NCBI GenBank assembly: GCA_018242685.1
Contig: JAFEBM010000030.1
Location: forward strand, 23,811-87,810
Direction of reading: 5' to 3'
DNA length: 64,000 nucleotides
From: Nitrospira sp.
GTDB taxonomy: Bacteria; Nitrospirota; Nitrospiria; Nitrospirales; Nitrospiraceae
Position 1 is the first letter of the stretch, and each line of letters opens with the position of its first letter. The position numbers and the translations under genes are program-made. The notes below the pieces were generated by a model. It made no database searches. It saw nothing but the letters and a program-made list of their open reading frames with translations, and had not been told where the DNA came from. Shown here piece by piece: positions 1 to 9,775 of this stretch.

Positions 1-3000
1 AGAGATTCGGGAGGCCGGAGCCGGACAATTTTGCCAAGATGTCAGGAATAAGGCTCTCATCAAGGGTATGAATGACGGCCAGCCGCTCTCCCTTTTTCTC
101 GTCTGGTAGACCGGTCACGGCAAAGACCTGTGTGTCGGCTCCGGCTGCTTGCTGCAACGCTTCTTCAACCTTGCCGTGAGGGACCATCTCTCCGCCGATT
201 TTTGAGAACCGCGAAAGCCGGTCGGTGATGGTCAGGAATCCGTCATCATCCAAGGAGGCGATGTCTCCAGTGATGTACCAGCCGTCACGCATGACCTGGG
301 CGGTAAGATCTTCTCGCCCAAGATAGCCATGCATCACATTTGGTCCCTTCACGAGCAACATTCCCGCTGTGCCGGCTGGGAGCGGTGCATAACTATCAGG
401 GTCGACAATCTGCACCGACACACCGGGAAGTGGTTGACCGACCGTGCCTCGGCGAGATGCCGGTTGGTAGTAGCCGGCTGCGCGGAAGTCCGGACAGTTG
501 ACGGCAATGACCGGAGAACACTCCGTGACTCCATAGCCCTCGATCGGTCCGATCCCAAAGGTGTCTTCGACGGCCTGGGCGAGTCGCGCCGGCAGTTTTT
601 CCGCGCCGGTGAGGATCACCCGGACCGAACTGAATTGTTCCGGCGTACAGCGGCGAGAATAGAGTTGTAGGAATGTCGGCGTGGTGACGAGAAAGGTGAT
701 TCGATATCGTCGGATGAGTTCGCCGATGGCCGTCACGTCGAGTGGGGACGGGTGAAAGATCATCGCGGCATTGTTGGACATCACGAACCAGAACACCATG
801 TACCCGAACGAGTGGAAGAACGGTAGAACGCCGAGGACGCATTCGTTCTGATAGAAATGGAGCACTTGTGTGGCGCCCTGACTGTTGGCATCGATGTTGA
901 AATGCGAAAGCATGACGCCTTTAGGTTCTCCTGTGCTGCCGCTGCTGAAAATGATCGTGGCCATGCTGTCGGGAGTGAGCGGAGTCATTTGCCCGCAGGT
1001 GCGTTCGATGAAGCGGCATGGAGCGAACAACGCCAGCAGGGCAGCCAGCACCTTCTGGCCCTTGCTAATCGTCGCAGCCACGTCTTCCAGCCAAACGATC
1101 GACGGTCCATCCGGCAGCTCAAGTTTGGCCTTTTCAATGAAGACACGGCTCGTCACGATTGTGCGTAGGCCTGCCTGTTCGACGGCGGCCTCTAGCCCGG
1201 ATTTCCCGACCGTGTAGTTCAAGTTCACGATGGTCTTCCCGCAGAGGGGGGCGGCGACATTCACCAGTGCTGTGGCGACCGTTGGTGGCAAGAAGGCGCC
1301 CACTCGTTGTTGGTCCTTCCAATACGGCCGAAGCGTTCTCGCGAGGACGATTGATCCGATGAGGGCTTGCAAGGATGAGACGCGGGGACGGTTCTGGTCG
1401 GCCATGGCCAGACGGAAAGGATAGCGACGCATGGATCGGATGAATTGGCGATGGAGTGGTTGGCGATTCGGTTTTCTGAACTGCCAGGCTGCTTCGCCGA
1501 GTTCGCGAACCTTCCCGCGCAGTTCGTGCGCCGATGTACCCGGCGGTAGCGGTGCGCCGAACGAGACGGTCACGGGATACGGAAGTTGTTCCGGAAATTT
1601 CCACAGAAAGCGGCCGTGATTGAAGCTGAAGATGCTGCCCCACACACGGTCGAGATGAACCGGGATGATGGGAACTATCCGCCCTTTCACAACCCGTTCG
1701 AACCCTCGCCGGAACGGCAACAACGTGCCGGTTCGAGTGATCTGGCCTTCAGGGAAGATGCAAACGAGTTCTCCCTTGTCGATGGCCGCACCGGCATCGC
1801 GGAGCGCTTTTAAAATGACCCGCAAGCCTCCGTGAGAGGAAATGGGGATGACTCCGAGCGTCTTCATAAAAGGTTTGAAGATCGGCTGTTCGGCATATTG
1901 CGAATCAACGACAAAGCGCACGGGTCGATCCAAGCTGGCGATCAGGAGAAAGCCGTCGATGAAAGAGACATGATTGGGGACGAGGAGCGCTCCACCGGAG
2001 GGCGGCACATGAGACTGGCCGACGATGCGGAGCCGATAGAGGGAGTTGGTGAGAATGACCAGCACCAGCCGAATAAACGTGTCAGGCAAAAACCACAGCG
2101 CCCATCCGATGCCGCCCAGGGTCATTGCGGCAGCAGCCAAGAAAATGCCGGTTGTCGAGAGGCCGGCGTTGGCCAAGGAACCGCCGGCCAGTGATCCCAA
2201 CAAAATGCCGGTGAAGACGCACGTGTTGGAGAACGAAATGACGGCGCCCCTCCGGTCGGACGGGGATTTCCATTGGAGGATGGCGTTCAACGGAACAAAG
2301 ATGAATGAACTGGCAATGCCCAGCACTCCCATCATGAGGAACGTTCCTGTCAACGGTGGGGCTATGACGCCGAGCGACAGCAAGGTGAGAAACACACCGA
2401 TGGCGCCGACCGGAATCAGTCCGTACTCGACCCGGTTCCTGGAGATTCGTCCAACCAGCATCGCGCCGATTCCGATGCCCACAGACAGGATGGTGAGTGG
2501 AAGGCCCGACATGGCATCAGACAGATGCAAGACGGCTTTGGCATAGACAAGCACGTTCTGTCCGAACAGGCTTGCAATCGTCCAGAACATGATGTCCATG
2601 GGAATGGCCATGCGCAACATCCGTTCGGATTGAATCGCTGCCCACGCGCCCTGAAGGGTAGCTCCCACCCCTCCGGCAGCACGGGCGGGCGACACTCGTG
2701 GAATCCTAAAGGCGGTTGTGAGACCGATGCCCGACAGCCCGGTCAATACGAGCGGAGCCAACCAGGTGTGGTCTCCGGACATCTGTAATAGAAAACCTCC
2801 GGCAGCGGTTCCCGTCAGAATTGCCGCAAAGGTCCACATTTCCAACAGACCATTACCGACGGCGAGTCGTTCATGCGGGATCAATTCGGGGAGTATCCCG
2901 TACTTCGAAGGACTAAACAGGGCGCTATGCACGCCCATGCCGCATAAAACGACCAGAGGCAGGACGCCTCCGGCTGGATTCAGCCAGAGCGCAACCGTGC

Positions 3001-3322
3001 CGGCGGCCATCAGGAAAACCTCGATGACTTTGATCGAGATGATGACCGTCCGCTTACTCACGCGGTCGGCCAATGTGCCTCCGACGAGAGAGAGGAACAC
3101 CAACGGCAGCGTGAAAATGACAAATGCCATTGCGGTCTGCGTCTGGGCGACTGTCTCCAATGCGGGACCCGATGCCATACCTGCCGTGGCTTGCCGAATG
3201 GCGAGCAACGCGACCATCAGTTTCCACGCATTATCGTTGAAGGCGCCGCAGAATTGGGCGATCAAGAGACCCCGAAGGGGATGTGACAGAGAGTGAGTTT
3301 CAGAACCGGCCGAGGTGGTCAT
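1..3322 (-). CDS. aas: Aas-like trifunctional lipid protein: MFS transporter + PlsC acyltransferase + acyl-CoA/ACP synthetase (3' end beyond window)
   Basis: The frame is open from ATG at 3322 to the window edge, so at least 1107 residues are present and the C-terminus is missing. The N-terminal ~400 residues are a hydrophobic MFS domain (early QFCGAFNDNAWK, LplT-like). A PlsC acyltransferase domain follows, with the NHX4D box (NHVSFID) and FPEGQITRTG. The C-terminal part is an AMP-forming ligase with P-loop IIFSSGSTGEPKG, GYGVTECSPV and GWYITGDIA. In this family lysophospholipid is flipped inward, the fatty acid is activated and lysophospholipid is re-acylated at the inner membrane. The start codon overlaps the stop of the upstream MutS-like gene as ATGA, so the two are likely co-translated. 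Substrate specificity is not visible. Confidence 0.9.
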   Translation of the reverse strand, partial: MTTSAGSETHSLSHPLRGLLIAQFCGAFNDNAWKLMVALLAIRQATAGMASGPALETVAQTQTAMAFVIFTLPLVFLSLVGGTLADRVSKRTVIISIKVIEVFLMAAGTVALWLNPAGGVLPLVVLCGMGVHSALFSPSKYGILPELIPHERLAVGNGLLEMWTFAAILTGTAAGGFLLQMSGDHTWLAPLVLTGLSGIGLTTAFRIPRVSPARAAGGVGATLQGAWAAIQSERMLRMAIPMDIMFWTIASLFGQNVLVYAKAVLHLSDAMSGLPLTILSVGIGIGAMLVGRISRNRVEYGLIPVGAIGVFLTLLSLGVIAPPLTGTFLMMGVLGIASSFIFVPLNAILQWKSPSDRRGAVISFSNTCVFTGILLGSLAGGSLANAGLSTTGIFLAAAAMTLGGIGWALWFLPDTFIRLVLVILTNSLYRLRIVGQSHVPPSGGALLVPNHVSFIDGFLLIASLDRPVRFVVDSQYAEQPIFKPFMKTLGVIPISSHGGLRVILKALRDAGAAIDKGELVCIFPEGQITRTGTLLPFRRGFERVVKGRIVPIIPVHLDRVWGSIFSFNHGRFLWKFPEQLPYPVTVSFGAPLPPGTSAHELRGKVRELGEAAWQFRKPNRQPLHRQFIRSMRRYPFRLAMADQNRPRVSSLQALIGSIVLARTLRPYWKDQQRVGAFLPPTVATALVNVAAPLCGKTIVNLNYTVGKSGLEAAVEQAGLRTIVTSRVFIEKAKLELPDGPSIVWLEDVAATISKGQKVLAALLALFAPCRFIERTCGQMTPLTPDSMATIIFSSGSTGEPKGVMLSHFNIDANSQGATQVLHFYQNECVLGVLPFFHSFGYMVFWFVMSNNAAMIFHPSPLDVTAIGELIRRYRITFLVTTPTFLQLYSRRCTPEQFSSVRVILTGAEKLPARLAQAVEDTFGIGPIEGYGVTECSPVIAVNCPDFRAAGYYQPASRRGTVGQPLPGVSVQIVDPDSYAPLPAGTAGMLLVKGPNVMHGYLGREDLTAQVMRDGWYITGDIASLDDDGFLTITDRLSRFSKIGGEMVPHGKVEEALQQAAGADTQVFAVTGLPDEKKGERLAVIHTLDESLIPDILAKLSGSGLPNL

Positions 3323-5178
3323 CCGTGAGGGTCATTCTGCCTGATATTCGGTACTGGGGAAATAGGCAGACCTTCCAACTCCATAATTCTCAGCGCGTTC
3401 GTCGTGGGGCAAGGACCTGGTCGGAGCCGATAATCAAACTCGAGTGCGCCGGCCGACACGGTTTCCTGAAAGTGCGCATTGATGAGTCTCGGCACGGCGG
3501 GCTCCAGCTCCGCCAACTCCAGATCATGAGTGCTCACGAGGCCGAAGCCGTTTCCTTGCGACAGTTCGGTAATGTAGGCCCGGCTGCCGATGAGCCGCTC
3601 TCGGTTGTTGGTGCCTTTGAAGATCTCATCGATCAGGAACAGCACGGGTGGTGCGGTTATGTCGTTGGTGGCATCGAGGATCGTCTTGAGCCGTTTGACC
3701 TCGGCATAGAAGAACGACAGACCGGCGTCGAGCGAATCATCGACGCGAATGCAACAGGCCAGCCGGCTCCAAGTCCACTCAAAAGAATGCGCGCAGACAG
3801 GGGCGCCGGCTTGCGCCAGACAGAGATTGATGCCGATCGTTCGCAGGAAGGTGCTTTTGCCGGACATATTGGAGCCGGTAATCAGGTGAATGGAGCCCAA
3901 TTCATTCAGATGAACGTCGTTGGCGACACGGGTTTTAACCGGCAGTAATGGGTGGCCGAGTTGGCCAGCGTGGAGAGCAGGAGGGGCGCCGTTCCGTTCG
4001 CCGGCTGCGACGAGGGGAGTCGGCCATGTGTAATTGGGATGGAGATAGGCAAAGGTGGCCAGTGCCGATGCCGCTTCGATTTCCGCCAAACAGTCGAGCC
4101 AGCGAGGGAGGGCATGTTGGATCTCGCGCTGGATGTGAATCAGTCGTCGAGTGAACCACAGATCCCATGGGCACAGCGCGTTGACCGCCAGATGAACGAG
4201 CGGGTGGGCCTTGATGCTGATCGCATGGAGCGCGCGCGCAGCGCGGTTGAGGTGCAGCGTGGGACTGGCCGTACGGATCAGGTTCGCCCAGGCGGAAGCG
4301 AGCGCCGTGTCCCGTCGTCTTGCATGCCGTTCAATGTAGCCGAGGACCGTGGCAAGCCGCTCAGTTTCATGATGAAGGCCGACGGCATGCTCCAACAATT
4401 CTTCCCCTTGATCCGTCATGAAATAGATCAGCACATAGGCTGCGAACGAAAACATCCAATAACCGGGGAGCTGACCGAACATTGTGGCTAAGACGAGGCC
4501 TATTGTTGCAAGGGCGAGGAGACTTTGGACGACAAGGAGGGTGTCTAAATGAGGGAGACCAATCGGATGTTCCAACACGGCGGCCAACCGTCTGCCGTTG
4601 ATTTCTTGGTCTCCCGTCAGTTTGGCCACGAGCGCTAAGCGGTCACGAAACAAGGAGTGAGATGCCAGTTCTTTCACCAAGGATTGCCGTGCGTACCAAT
4701 GAGAGGGGGTAGGGGGTTGCTCCAGCAGCCAGCTCTGCAAACGCTCGCGGCCATGGTCCGATACGGTGGTGTCGAGGAGATGTGTCAGGGAGTGTGCGCC
4801 GAAGAGATCCAAGTCAGTAGCGTACGGGTGAGATTTCGGAGCTTCACCGGGTCTTGGCGCAATTGCGGCCCAATCCAGCGCCATCCGAGCCAGATGAGCC
4901 AGCTTGAGCTGCTTCCATTGACGGAGCCGGTGAATCCTGGTTTCCACCCTGTTATGATAGGCGGCCACAGTGATGAAGACGGCAAGGAATACTCCGAGGG
5001 CCAGGTTGCCGCTCTGATACCAATCGAGTTTGTAGAGGGTAATCGTGCTGACAAGGCCGATGAGGAAAATAGCCAACCGCCATCGCGTGAATGTTGCGCT
5101 GGTCTTGGTTCCCCTGGCAATAAGATGATCCGTCCGCCGAACGATCGTTTCGAACAAAGCGATACGCGAGTGTGCCAT
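3319..5178 (-). CDS. MutS-family ATPase with N-terminal membrane helices
   Basis: A 619-residue protein whose C-terminal third is a MutS-type ABC ATPase: Walker A GSNMSGKST near residue 433, Walker B LFLIDEIFKGTNNRER near 512 and the switch motif VSTHDLELAEL. Residues ~30-75 hold two hydrophobic segments and ~215-250 hold more, unlike cytosolic MutS1 or MutS2. There is no mismatch-recognition domain I (no FxE motif seen) and no Smr domain. It therefore belongs to the short MutS-related group whose role in repair is unproven. It is divergent from prmA (76 bp between starts) and overlaps aas by 4 bp. I am sure of the ATPase family but not of the function. Confidence 0.85.
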   Translation of the reverse strand: MAHSRIALFETIVRRTDHLIARGTKTSATFTRWRLAIFLIGLVSTITLYKLDWYQSGNLALGVFLAVFITVAAYHNRVETRIHRLRQWKQLKLAHLARMALDWAAIAPRPGEAPKSHPYATDLDLFGAHSLTHLLDTTVSDHGRERLQSWLLEQPPTPSHWYARQSLVKELASHSLFRDRLALVAKLTGDQEINGRRLAAVLEHPIGLPHLDTLLVVQSLLALATIGLVLATMFGQLPGYWMFSFAAYVLIYFMTDQGEELLEHAVGLHHETERLATVLGYIERHARRRDTALASAWANLIRTASPTLHLNRAARALHAISIKAHPLVHLAVNALCPWDLWFTRRLIHIQREIQHALPRWLDCLAEIEAASALATFAYLHPNYTWPTPLVAAGERNGAPPALHAGQLGHPLLPVKTRVANDVHLNELGSIHLITGSNMSGKSTFLRTIGINLCLAQAGAPVCAHSFEWTWSRLACCIRVDDSLDAGLSFFYAEVKRLKTILDATNDITAPPVLFLIDEIFKGTNNRERLIGSRAYITELSQGNGFGLVSTHDLELAELEPAVPRLINAHFQETVSAGALEFDYRLRPGPCPTTNALRIMELEGLPISPVPNIRQNDPHG

Positions 5179-5254
5179 GACAGGCGACCTTACTGGGAAC
5201 GGACGGGAAGGTCAAATCCTGAAACGGTTCGCGAGCTGTGAATGCTGGATCACG

Positions 5255-6130
5255 ATGTCGAATGACTGGGTTGAAGTCTGTATCAAGGTAAGCCTCGATG
5301 CAGGGGAACTACTGAGCAGGCTCGACGATTCTGCTGTGCAGGGCGCGTGGGAGGATGAGGGAGTCGTTCATTTCTATTGGCGTGATGACCAGTGGAACGA
5401 AACTCGGCTCGCTTCGGTTCGCTTGGTTCTAGCAGATCTCGTACCATTGATCAGGGACATTCCACTCTCGGTACGACCGGTACCGGCGCAGGATTGGAAC
5501 GAGGCATGGGCTCGCTCCGTGAGACCGCTTTACATCGGTCGGCTGGTCATTCGTCCGAGTTGGGAACCGGTCGCGCTAGGGCCGAAGGATGTCGAGATCG
5601 TGCTCGATCCCAAGCAGGCGTTCGGCACCGGCCACCATGCGACCACTCGGATGTTACTCGGGTGGTTGCAGAAGGACATTCATGGCGGAGAGCGGGTTTT
5701 GGATGTGGGCACGGGCAGCGCCATCCTAGCCATGGCAGCGGTCAAGCTGGGCGCCGCATCGGCCATTGGTGTTGAGATTGACTCTGTCGCGGTGGACTAC
5801 GCGAAGGAGTACATCGATCAGAATGGGTTGAAGAATCGGATCAATATTGCGTGTGGTACATTAGCTGATCTGCCACCAGAGCGTGTAAAGCTGGCCGATG
5901 TTGTGCTGGCCAATCTCGACCGGCAAACGATCTTGGACCTTGCCGGTGATTTGGTGAGTTCGGCGTCGGAAGGAGCGAGAATCATGGTTTCCGGCATTTT
6001 GGTCGAACAGGAACCAGAGATTGTCGAGCGGTTTTCCAGCCTCGGAATGCTCTGTTCCGAACGCTGTGAGGAAGAAGGTTGGGTGGCGATAAAATTACTC
6101 CGGCCGGAATCCTGCGACGGAGACGTGTGA
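5255..6130 (+). CDS. prmA: Ribosomal protein L11 methyltransferase
   Basis: A 291-residue class I SAM methyltransferase with PrmA hallmarks. These are AFGTGHHATT around residue 122, the SAM-binding motif VLDVGTGSAILAMAA around 148 and VLANLDRQTILDLA in place of the usual VLANI motif. PrmA trimethylates L11 in the cytoplasm. The reading frame opens upstream at 5177, but ATG 5255 gives the conserved PrmA N-terminus (MSNDWVEVCIKV). A MOSC-domain gene follows after 2 bp and is probably co-transcribed. Confidence 0.9.
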   Translation: MSNDWVEVCIKVSLDAGELLSRLDDSAVQGAWEDEGVVHFYWRDDQWNETRLASVRLVLADLVPLIRDIPLSVRPVPAQDWNEAWARSVRPLYIGRLVIRPSWEPVALGPKDVEIVLDPKQAFGTGHHATTRMLLGWLQKDIHGGERVLDVGTGSAILAMAAVKLGAASAIGVEIDSVAVDYAKEYIDQNGLKNRINIACGTLADLPPERVKLADVVLANLDRQTILDLAGDLVSSASEGARIMVSGILVEQEPEIVERFSSLGMLCSERCEEEGWVAIKLLRPESCDGDV

Positions 6131-6132
6131 CG

Positions 6133-6621
6133 ATGCCAACCAGGCCGCCCTATCCGCATGTGCATCAGATCAATGTCTCCGATGGAGGTGTTCCGAAGCT
6201 TCCGGTTTGGGAGGCCAAGGTGAGCGAACGGGGTTTGGACGGTGATCGGCAACGGAATCTCAAGTTTCACGGAGGTCCTGACCGTGCCGTCTGTTTGTAT
6301 TCATTTGAGCTCATCGAACAACTTCAAGACGAAGGCCATCCGATCGGCGCCGGATCATCCGGTGAAAATCTGACCTTGTCTGGATTGGAATGGGAGTTGA
6401 TAAGACCTGGCGTTCAATTGACGATCGGCCCTGAGATCCAACTTGAGGTCACGAGCTATACAACGCCTTGCGTTCACAATAAGCGATGGTTTCGGGACGA
6501 GGACTTCTCGCGCATTTCGCAGAAGCTCAACCCAGGTTGGAGTCGTGTCTATGCAAAAGTGCTGCGTGGTGGAGTTGTGCGGCCTGGAGACGAAGTCGCA
6601 GTAAGTGAAGGTTTAGGTTGA
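6133..6621 (+). CDS. MOSC-domain protein
   Basis: A 162-residue protein with the MOSC core: LDGDRQRNLKFHGGPDRAV, GENLTLSG and the conserved cysteine in TPCVHNKRWF. MOSC domains occur in molybdenum-cofactor sulfurases and YiiM/YuaD-type proteins, where the cysteine is thought to carry sulfur or bind the cofactor. This is a stand-alone MOSC protein, so the acceptor is unknown. ATG 6133 lies 2 bp after the prmA stop; the longer open frame upstream lies within prmA and is not used. Confidence 0.85.
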   Translation: MPTRPPYPHVHQINVSDGGVPKLPVWEAKVSERGLDGDRQRNLKFHGGPDRAVCLYSFELIEQLQDEGHPIGAGSSGENLTLSGLEWELIRPGVQLTIGPEIQLEVTSYTTPCVHNKRWFRDEDFSRISQKLNPGWSRVYAKVLRGGVVRPGDEVAVSEGLG

Positions 6622-6699
6622 GGCTAAGGCCGAGAGTGAAAGCTCCGGTGCGGACGCAACCTTCTTCACCTCAACCGTAGCCTTCTTATAGGTGGTCAG

Positions 6700-7359
6700 A
6701 TGGACCGAGTGCTTGAACCAGAATTGATGGACGATTTGAAACAGGCCGACGCCTACGCGCGTGCTGATTTTGCCGAGGAGAATCAGGGATTTGTCGATCG
6801 GTTCAAGGAATATTTTCCGGAGTTTTCGCAGGGAAAGGTATTGGATCTCGGCTGCGGCCCGGCCGATATTCCGATTCGATTCGCCACACTGTATCCGGCC
6901 TGCCAAGTCATCGGCATCGACGCCTCGGTCCCGATGATTGAGTTAGGAGAGCGAGCAATCAAGCAAGCTGGACTGACTGATCGCATTACTCTGCGATGTG
7001 AACGGTACGAAGAGGTCGCGGGTGCAAGAATTGTTGATGCCGTGATTTCCAACAGCCTGCTTCATCATCTGCCGAATCCATTGCAGTTTTGGCAGAAGCT
7101 TCGCCAGCTCGTGAAGCCTGGCGCGCCGGTGCTCGTGATGGACCTGCTGCGCCCGGAATCCCCGGAAGCGGCACAAGCTATCGTCGATCAATACGCAGCC
7201 AATGAGCCGGACATTTTGCGCCGTGATTTCTATAATTCCCTGCTTGCTGCCTTCACTGAGGACGAAATCGGTTCGCAACTGGCCCGCATGAATCTCACCA
7301 GGTTGTTGATCGACATCCCTGATGATCGGCACTGGGTCGTCGGGGGGATCATTTATTGA
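6700..7359 (+). CDS. Class I SAM-dependent methyltransferase
   Basis: 219 residues with a clear SAM-binding motif VLDLGCGPADIPIRFA near residue 46, the acidic motif VIGIDASVPMIELGERA and the post motif VISNSLLHHLPNPLQFW. It resembles methyltransferase type 11/25 enzymes. The substrate cannot be inferred. AGGTGG shortly before ATG 6700 is a good ribosome binding site. It lies 78 bp after the MOSC gene on the same strand. Confidence 0.8.
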   Translation: MDRVLEPELMDDLKQADAYARADFAEENQGFVDRFKEYFPEFSQGKVLDLGCGPADIPIRFATLYPACQVIGIDASVPMIELGERAIKQAGLTDRITLRCERYEEVAGARIVDAVISNSLLHHLPNPLQFWQKLRQLVKPGAPVLVMDLLRPESPEAAQAIVDQYAANEPDILRRDFYNSLLAAFTEDEIGSQLARMNLTRLLIDIPDDRHWVVGGIIY

Positions 7360-7378
7360 GGATTCTGCGAGAGAAGGT

Positions 7379-7723
7379 ATGTGGTTGAACGCTGTTGTGA
7401 GAGGGGTCCGAGATCACCTCACGGTGGTTGTCCTAGTGATCCTGTGTGCTGCAATCCCCGTTGGATGCGACAATCGCGAGACGATCCTCGTGATTGAACA
7501 GCCGACGGAGGTTCATAGCATAGCTCAATCACCGTCTTTCCCTGCATCTACAAGTACCGGTCTAGAACCAGGCAAGGTCATCGCGACCCTGAAGGTCGGG
7601 GAGACGGTAAAAGCCACCGGTGTCTACCACGGTCAGGATTATGACGGTTTCAAGGTCAAGCTTGCCGACGGCGCCGAGGGGCTCATCATCGCCGGCGATA
7701 CCTTCAAAGTCGTGTCGCGATGA
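7379..7723 (+). CDS. SH3-like small lipoprotein
   Basis: A 114-residue protein with a hydrophobic signal and a lipobox ending IPVGC near residue 29, so probably lipid-anchored. The C-terminal half (GKVIATLKVGETVKATGVY, DGFKVKLADGAEGLI) has the pattern of a bacterial SH3 domain. ATG 7379 is preferred over a start at 7322 inside the previous gene because it directly precedes the signal sequence. Function is unknown. Confidence 0.7.
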   Translation: MWLNAVVRGVRDHLTVVVLVILCAAIPVGCDNRETILVIEQPTEVHSIAQSPSFPASTSTGLEPGKVIATLKVGETVKATGVYHGQDYDGFKVKLADGAEGLIIAGDTFKVVSR

Positions 7724-7947
7724 GACAGACGATGGAAAAACGCTTTCGTGCCCGTTTCCTTTCCAGCTTGTTGGAGTTCGGTCGAGTGGTGGGTATGAAC
7801 TATCCGGTAACTAGTCGCGTCATAAACTCCTACGAGAGTGAGGATGCACAGAGCAAGATCTGACCGCAAATTCATGAATCGATCGAGTGGCGCAGAGAAA
7901 TTATGTGCCGTCATCGCATTACAAGCACAGCCAAGAAGGAGGCCACC

Positions 7948-8379
7948 ATGTCGTATCGGAGAGGGTCGATTGTCGCGCTTATGCTCACGGCATTCCTGTG
8001 GTCCGGATGCGCGGAATTGCAGTCTATGGGAGGCACGAGCGCGCTCATGAGCCTGCTTAGCCAGCAACTGGGTTTGACCACAAATCAGGCCACCGGCGGA
8101 ACCGGCTCCGTGCTGTCGTTGGCCAAGGAGAAGTTACCCAGTGACGATTTCTCCTCATTGAGCAAATTGATTCCCGGATCAGACTCCCTCATGCAAAGCG
8201 CGAAGGATCTCGGGGCCGTGACCGGTCCGGTCAAAGACAAAGCGGGATTGGAAGCAGCGTTTTCTCGTCTCGGAATGGGCAACGAGATGGTGCCGAAGTT
8301 CTTGCAGATCATGGGTGACTTTGTCGGCAAGGCCGGCGGCGAGCCGGCAAAGAATCTCCTGGCGATGGTGATGCAATAG
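7948..8379 (+). CDS. DUF2780-family secreted protein
   Basis: 143 residues with a signal peptide ending in a lipobox-like LWSGC. The rest matches the DUF2780 pattern: LLSQQLGLTTNQATGGTGSV, LAKEKLPSDDFSSLSKLIPG and LGMGNEMVPKFLQIMGDFV. ATG 7948 follows AAGGAGGCC, a strong ribosome binding site. No biochemical role is known for the family. It is followed by another small envelope protein gene. Confidence 0.75.
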   Translation: MSYRRGSIVALMLTAFLWSGCAELQSMGGTSALMSLLSQQLGLTTNQATGGTGSVLSLAKEKLPSDDFSSLSKLIPGSDSLMQSAKDLGAVTGPVKDKAGLEAAFSRLGMGNEMVPKFLQIMGDFVGKAGGEPAKNLLAMVMQ

Positions 8380-8446
8380 GCGCATCGAATTCGGGCAGGG
8401 GAATGAGCAGAACTCTTTCCTCCGCCGTCATCGAAGGGGGTCGCAC

Positions 8447-8944
8447 ATGCAGACTTGCCCATACCGCAAGAGACTCGTCCCTACGACGCGGGCGGTGCTT
8501 CTCGCTCTCGCCGTCACGGCCTGCTCCACGATGCCGCGGGACTTCGAGACGCCGAAGTTCGGCATTGCCAACATCGCGCCAAAGGACGTGGCCATCTTCG
8601 AGCAGCGTTTCGACATCCAACTTCGCATCCAGAACCCGAATAACTTCGATCTCGGCATCAACGGCATGCGTTTCGAGATCGACCTCAATGAGAAAGCGTT
8701 CGGCAACGGAATGTCCGGTCAGGCCTTGACCGTTCCACGATTCGGCTCCGAAGTCCTCACCGCCGAGGTGATTACAGACATCGGCAGTTTCCTACGCCAG
8801 ATGCAAGGGGGCGGTTCCGGCATCACCAACGTCCGCTATCGTCTCAAGGGCAAGGCCTTCGCCCAAGCACCCAGTAGCTTCACCATTTCCTTCGATCAAA
8901 GCGGGGAGGTCGATCTCAATCTCGCGCCTACGGCTGAAAAGTAG
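8447..8944 (+). CDS. LEA type 2 (WHy-domain) lipoprotein
   Basis: 165 residues with an N-terminal hydrophobic signal and lipobox-like AVTACS. The mature part has the LEA-14/WHy pattern: FDIQLRIQNPNNFDLGINGM and FEIDLNEKAFGNGMSGQALTVP. WHy domains form immunoglobulin-like folds in stress-related proteins; the precise role here is unknown. GAAGGGGG precedes ATG 8447. It converges with the hydrolase gene 6 bp downstream. Confidence 0.75.
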   Translation: MQTCPYRKRLVPTTRAVLLALAVTACSTMPRDFETPKFGIANIAPKDVAIFEQRFDIQLRIQNPNNFDLGINGMRFEIDLNEKAFGNGMSGQALTVPRFGSEVLTAEVITDIGSFLRQMQGGGSGITNVRYRLKGKAFAQAPSSFTISFDQSGEVDLNLAPTAEK

Positions 8945-8950
8945 CGCGAA

Positions 8951-9715
8951 TCACCTTAGGTGTTCTGCCAGCCAATCGGCGATGAGCTGTGTCATCTGCG
9001 TGAAGTCTTCGACTTTCGTAAACTGATGGTTCGCTCCTGGTAGCATCTCAAGGTGCTTTTTGACTCGGAGTGCTTCATAAAGCTGGCGGCTTTGATGAAG
9101 CGAGACATGCTCGTCCTTGTCGCCTTGCACAATGATGGTCGGTGCTGTGATCGATTGCGCGGGGGCGTAGGCGATCTGCCGGAGAGCGTCTTCATAAAAG
9201 GTGTAGTGGAGCGTGATTCGGACGGGGCCGCCCATGATGTTCGGAATCGTGTCGGTGGCTTTCCAGTGAGCCATCCCATCATCACCAAATTCGAGTCGTA
9301 GCTCCTCGGCGAAGTCGACGACGGGGCATTTCAAAGCGAGGCAAGCCAAGTCTTTCCGCTGCGAAGCAGCCAAAATCGAGACCAGACCGCCGAAACTTGA
9401 TCCCATCAGGCCGATGTGCCGATACCCGCGATCTCTCATGAGATCGACCGCTCTCTGTGCTTGTTCAACTGCCAAACTGACGGTGATCTGCTCGAACGGG
9501 CCCTCGCTTTCCCCTTGGCCGAAGAAGTCGAAGCGAAAGGTGGCGATGCCTTGGCCGACCAGCATGCGGGTCAGTGCATTGTTCGTCGAGCTGGTTTTTG
9601 ATGAAAGAAACCCGTGACAGAGGATGGAGATCTTATCCGTCCATCCGTTGGGGACGGTCAGGATGGCGGCTACTCGATGGCCGTGAGGATCGAGGAATGA
9701 GAACCGTTCTTCCAC
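8951..9715 (-). CDS. Alpha/beta hydrolase (serine hydrolase)
   Basis: 254 residues from a GTG start at 9715. The nucleophile elbow is GSSFGG (Ser106). The likely acid lies in IIVQGDKDEHVSL and the histidine in GANHQFTK near the C-terminus. The oxyanion region reads LCHGFLSSKTSS. It resembles cytosolic acyl-esterases or dienelactone-hydrolase-like enzymes, with no signal peptide. It is the last gene of a minus-strand group thiD - oxidase-like - hydrolase. Substrate unknown. Confidence 0.8.
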   Translation of the reverse strand: MEERFSFLDPHGHRVAAILTVPNGWTDKISILCHGFLSSKTSSTNNALTRMLVGQGIATFRFDFFGQGESEGPFEQITVSLAVEQAQRAVDLMRDRGYRHIGLMGSSFGGLVSILAASQRKDLACLALKCPVVDFAEELRLEFGDDGMAHWKATDTIPNIMGGPVRITLHYTFYEDALRQIAYAPAQSITAPTIIVQGDKDEHVSLHQSRQLYEALRVKKHLEMLPGANHQFTKVEDFTQMTQLIADWLAEHLR

Positions 9716-9775
9716 TGAAGGATTGTATCAGAGTCGGTGTCTGAGGTCAGGATGAGAGTCGAACCAGTCGGACGT

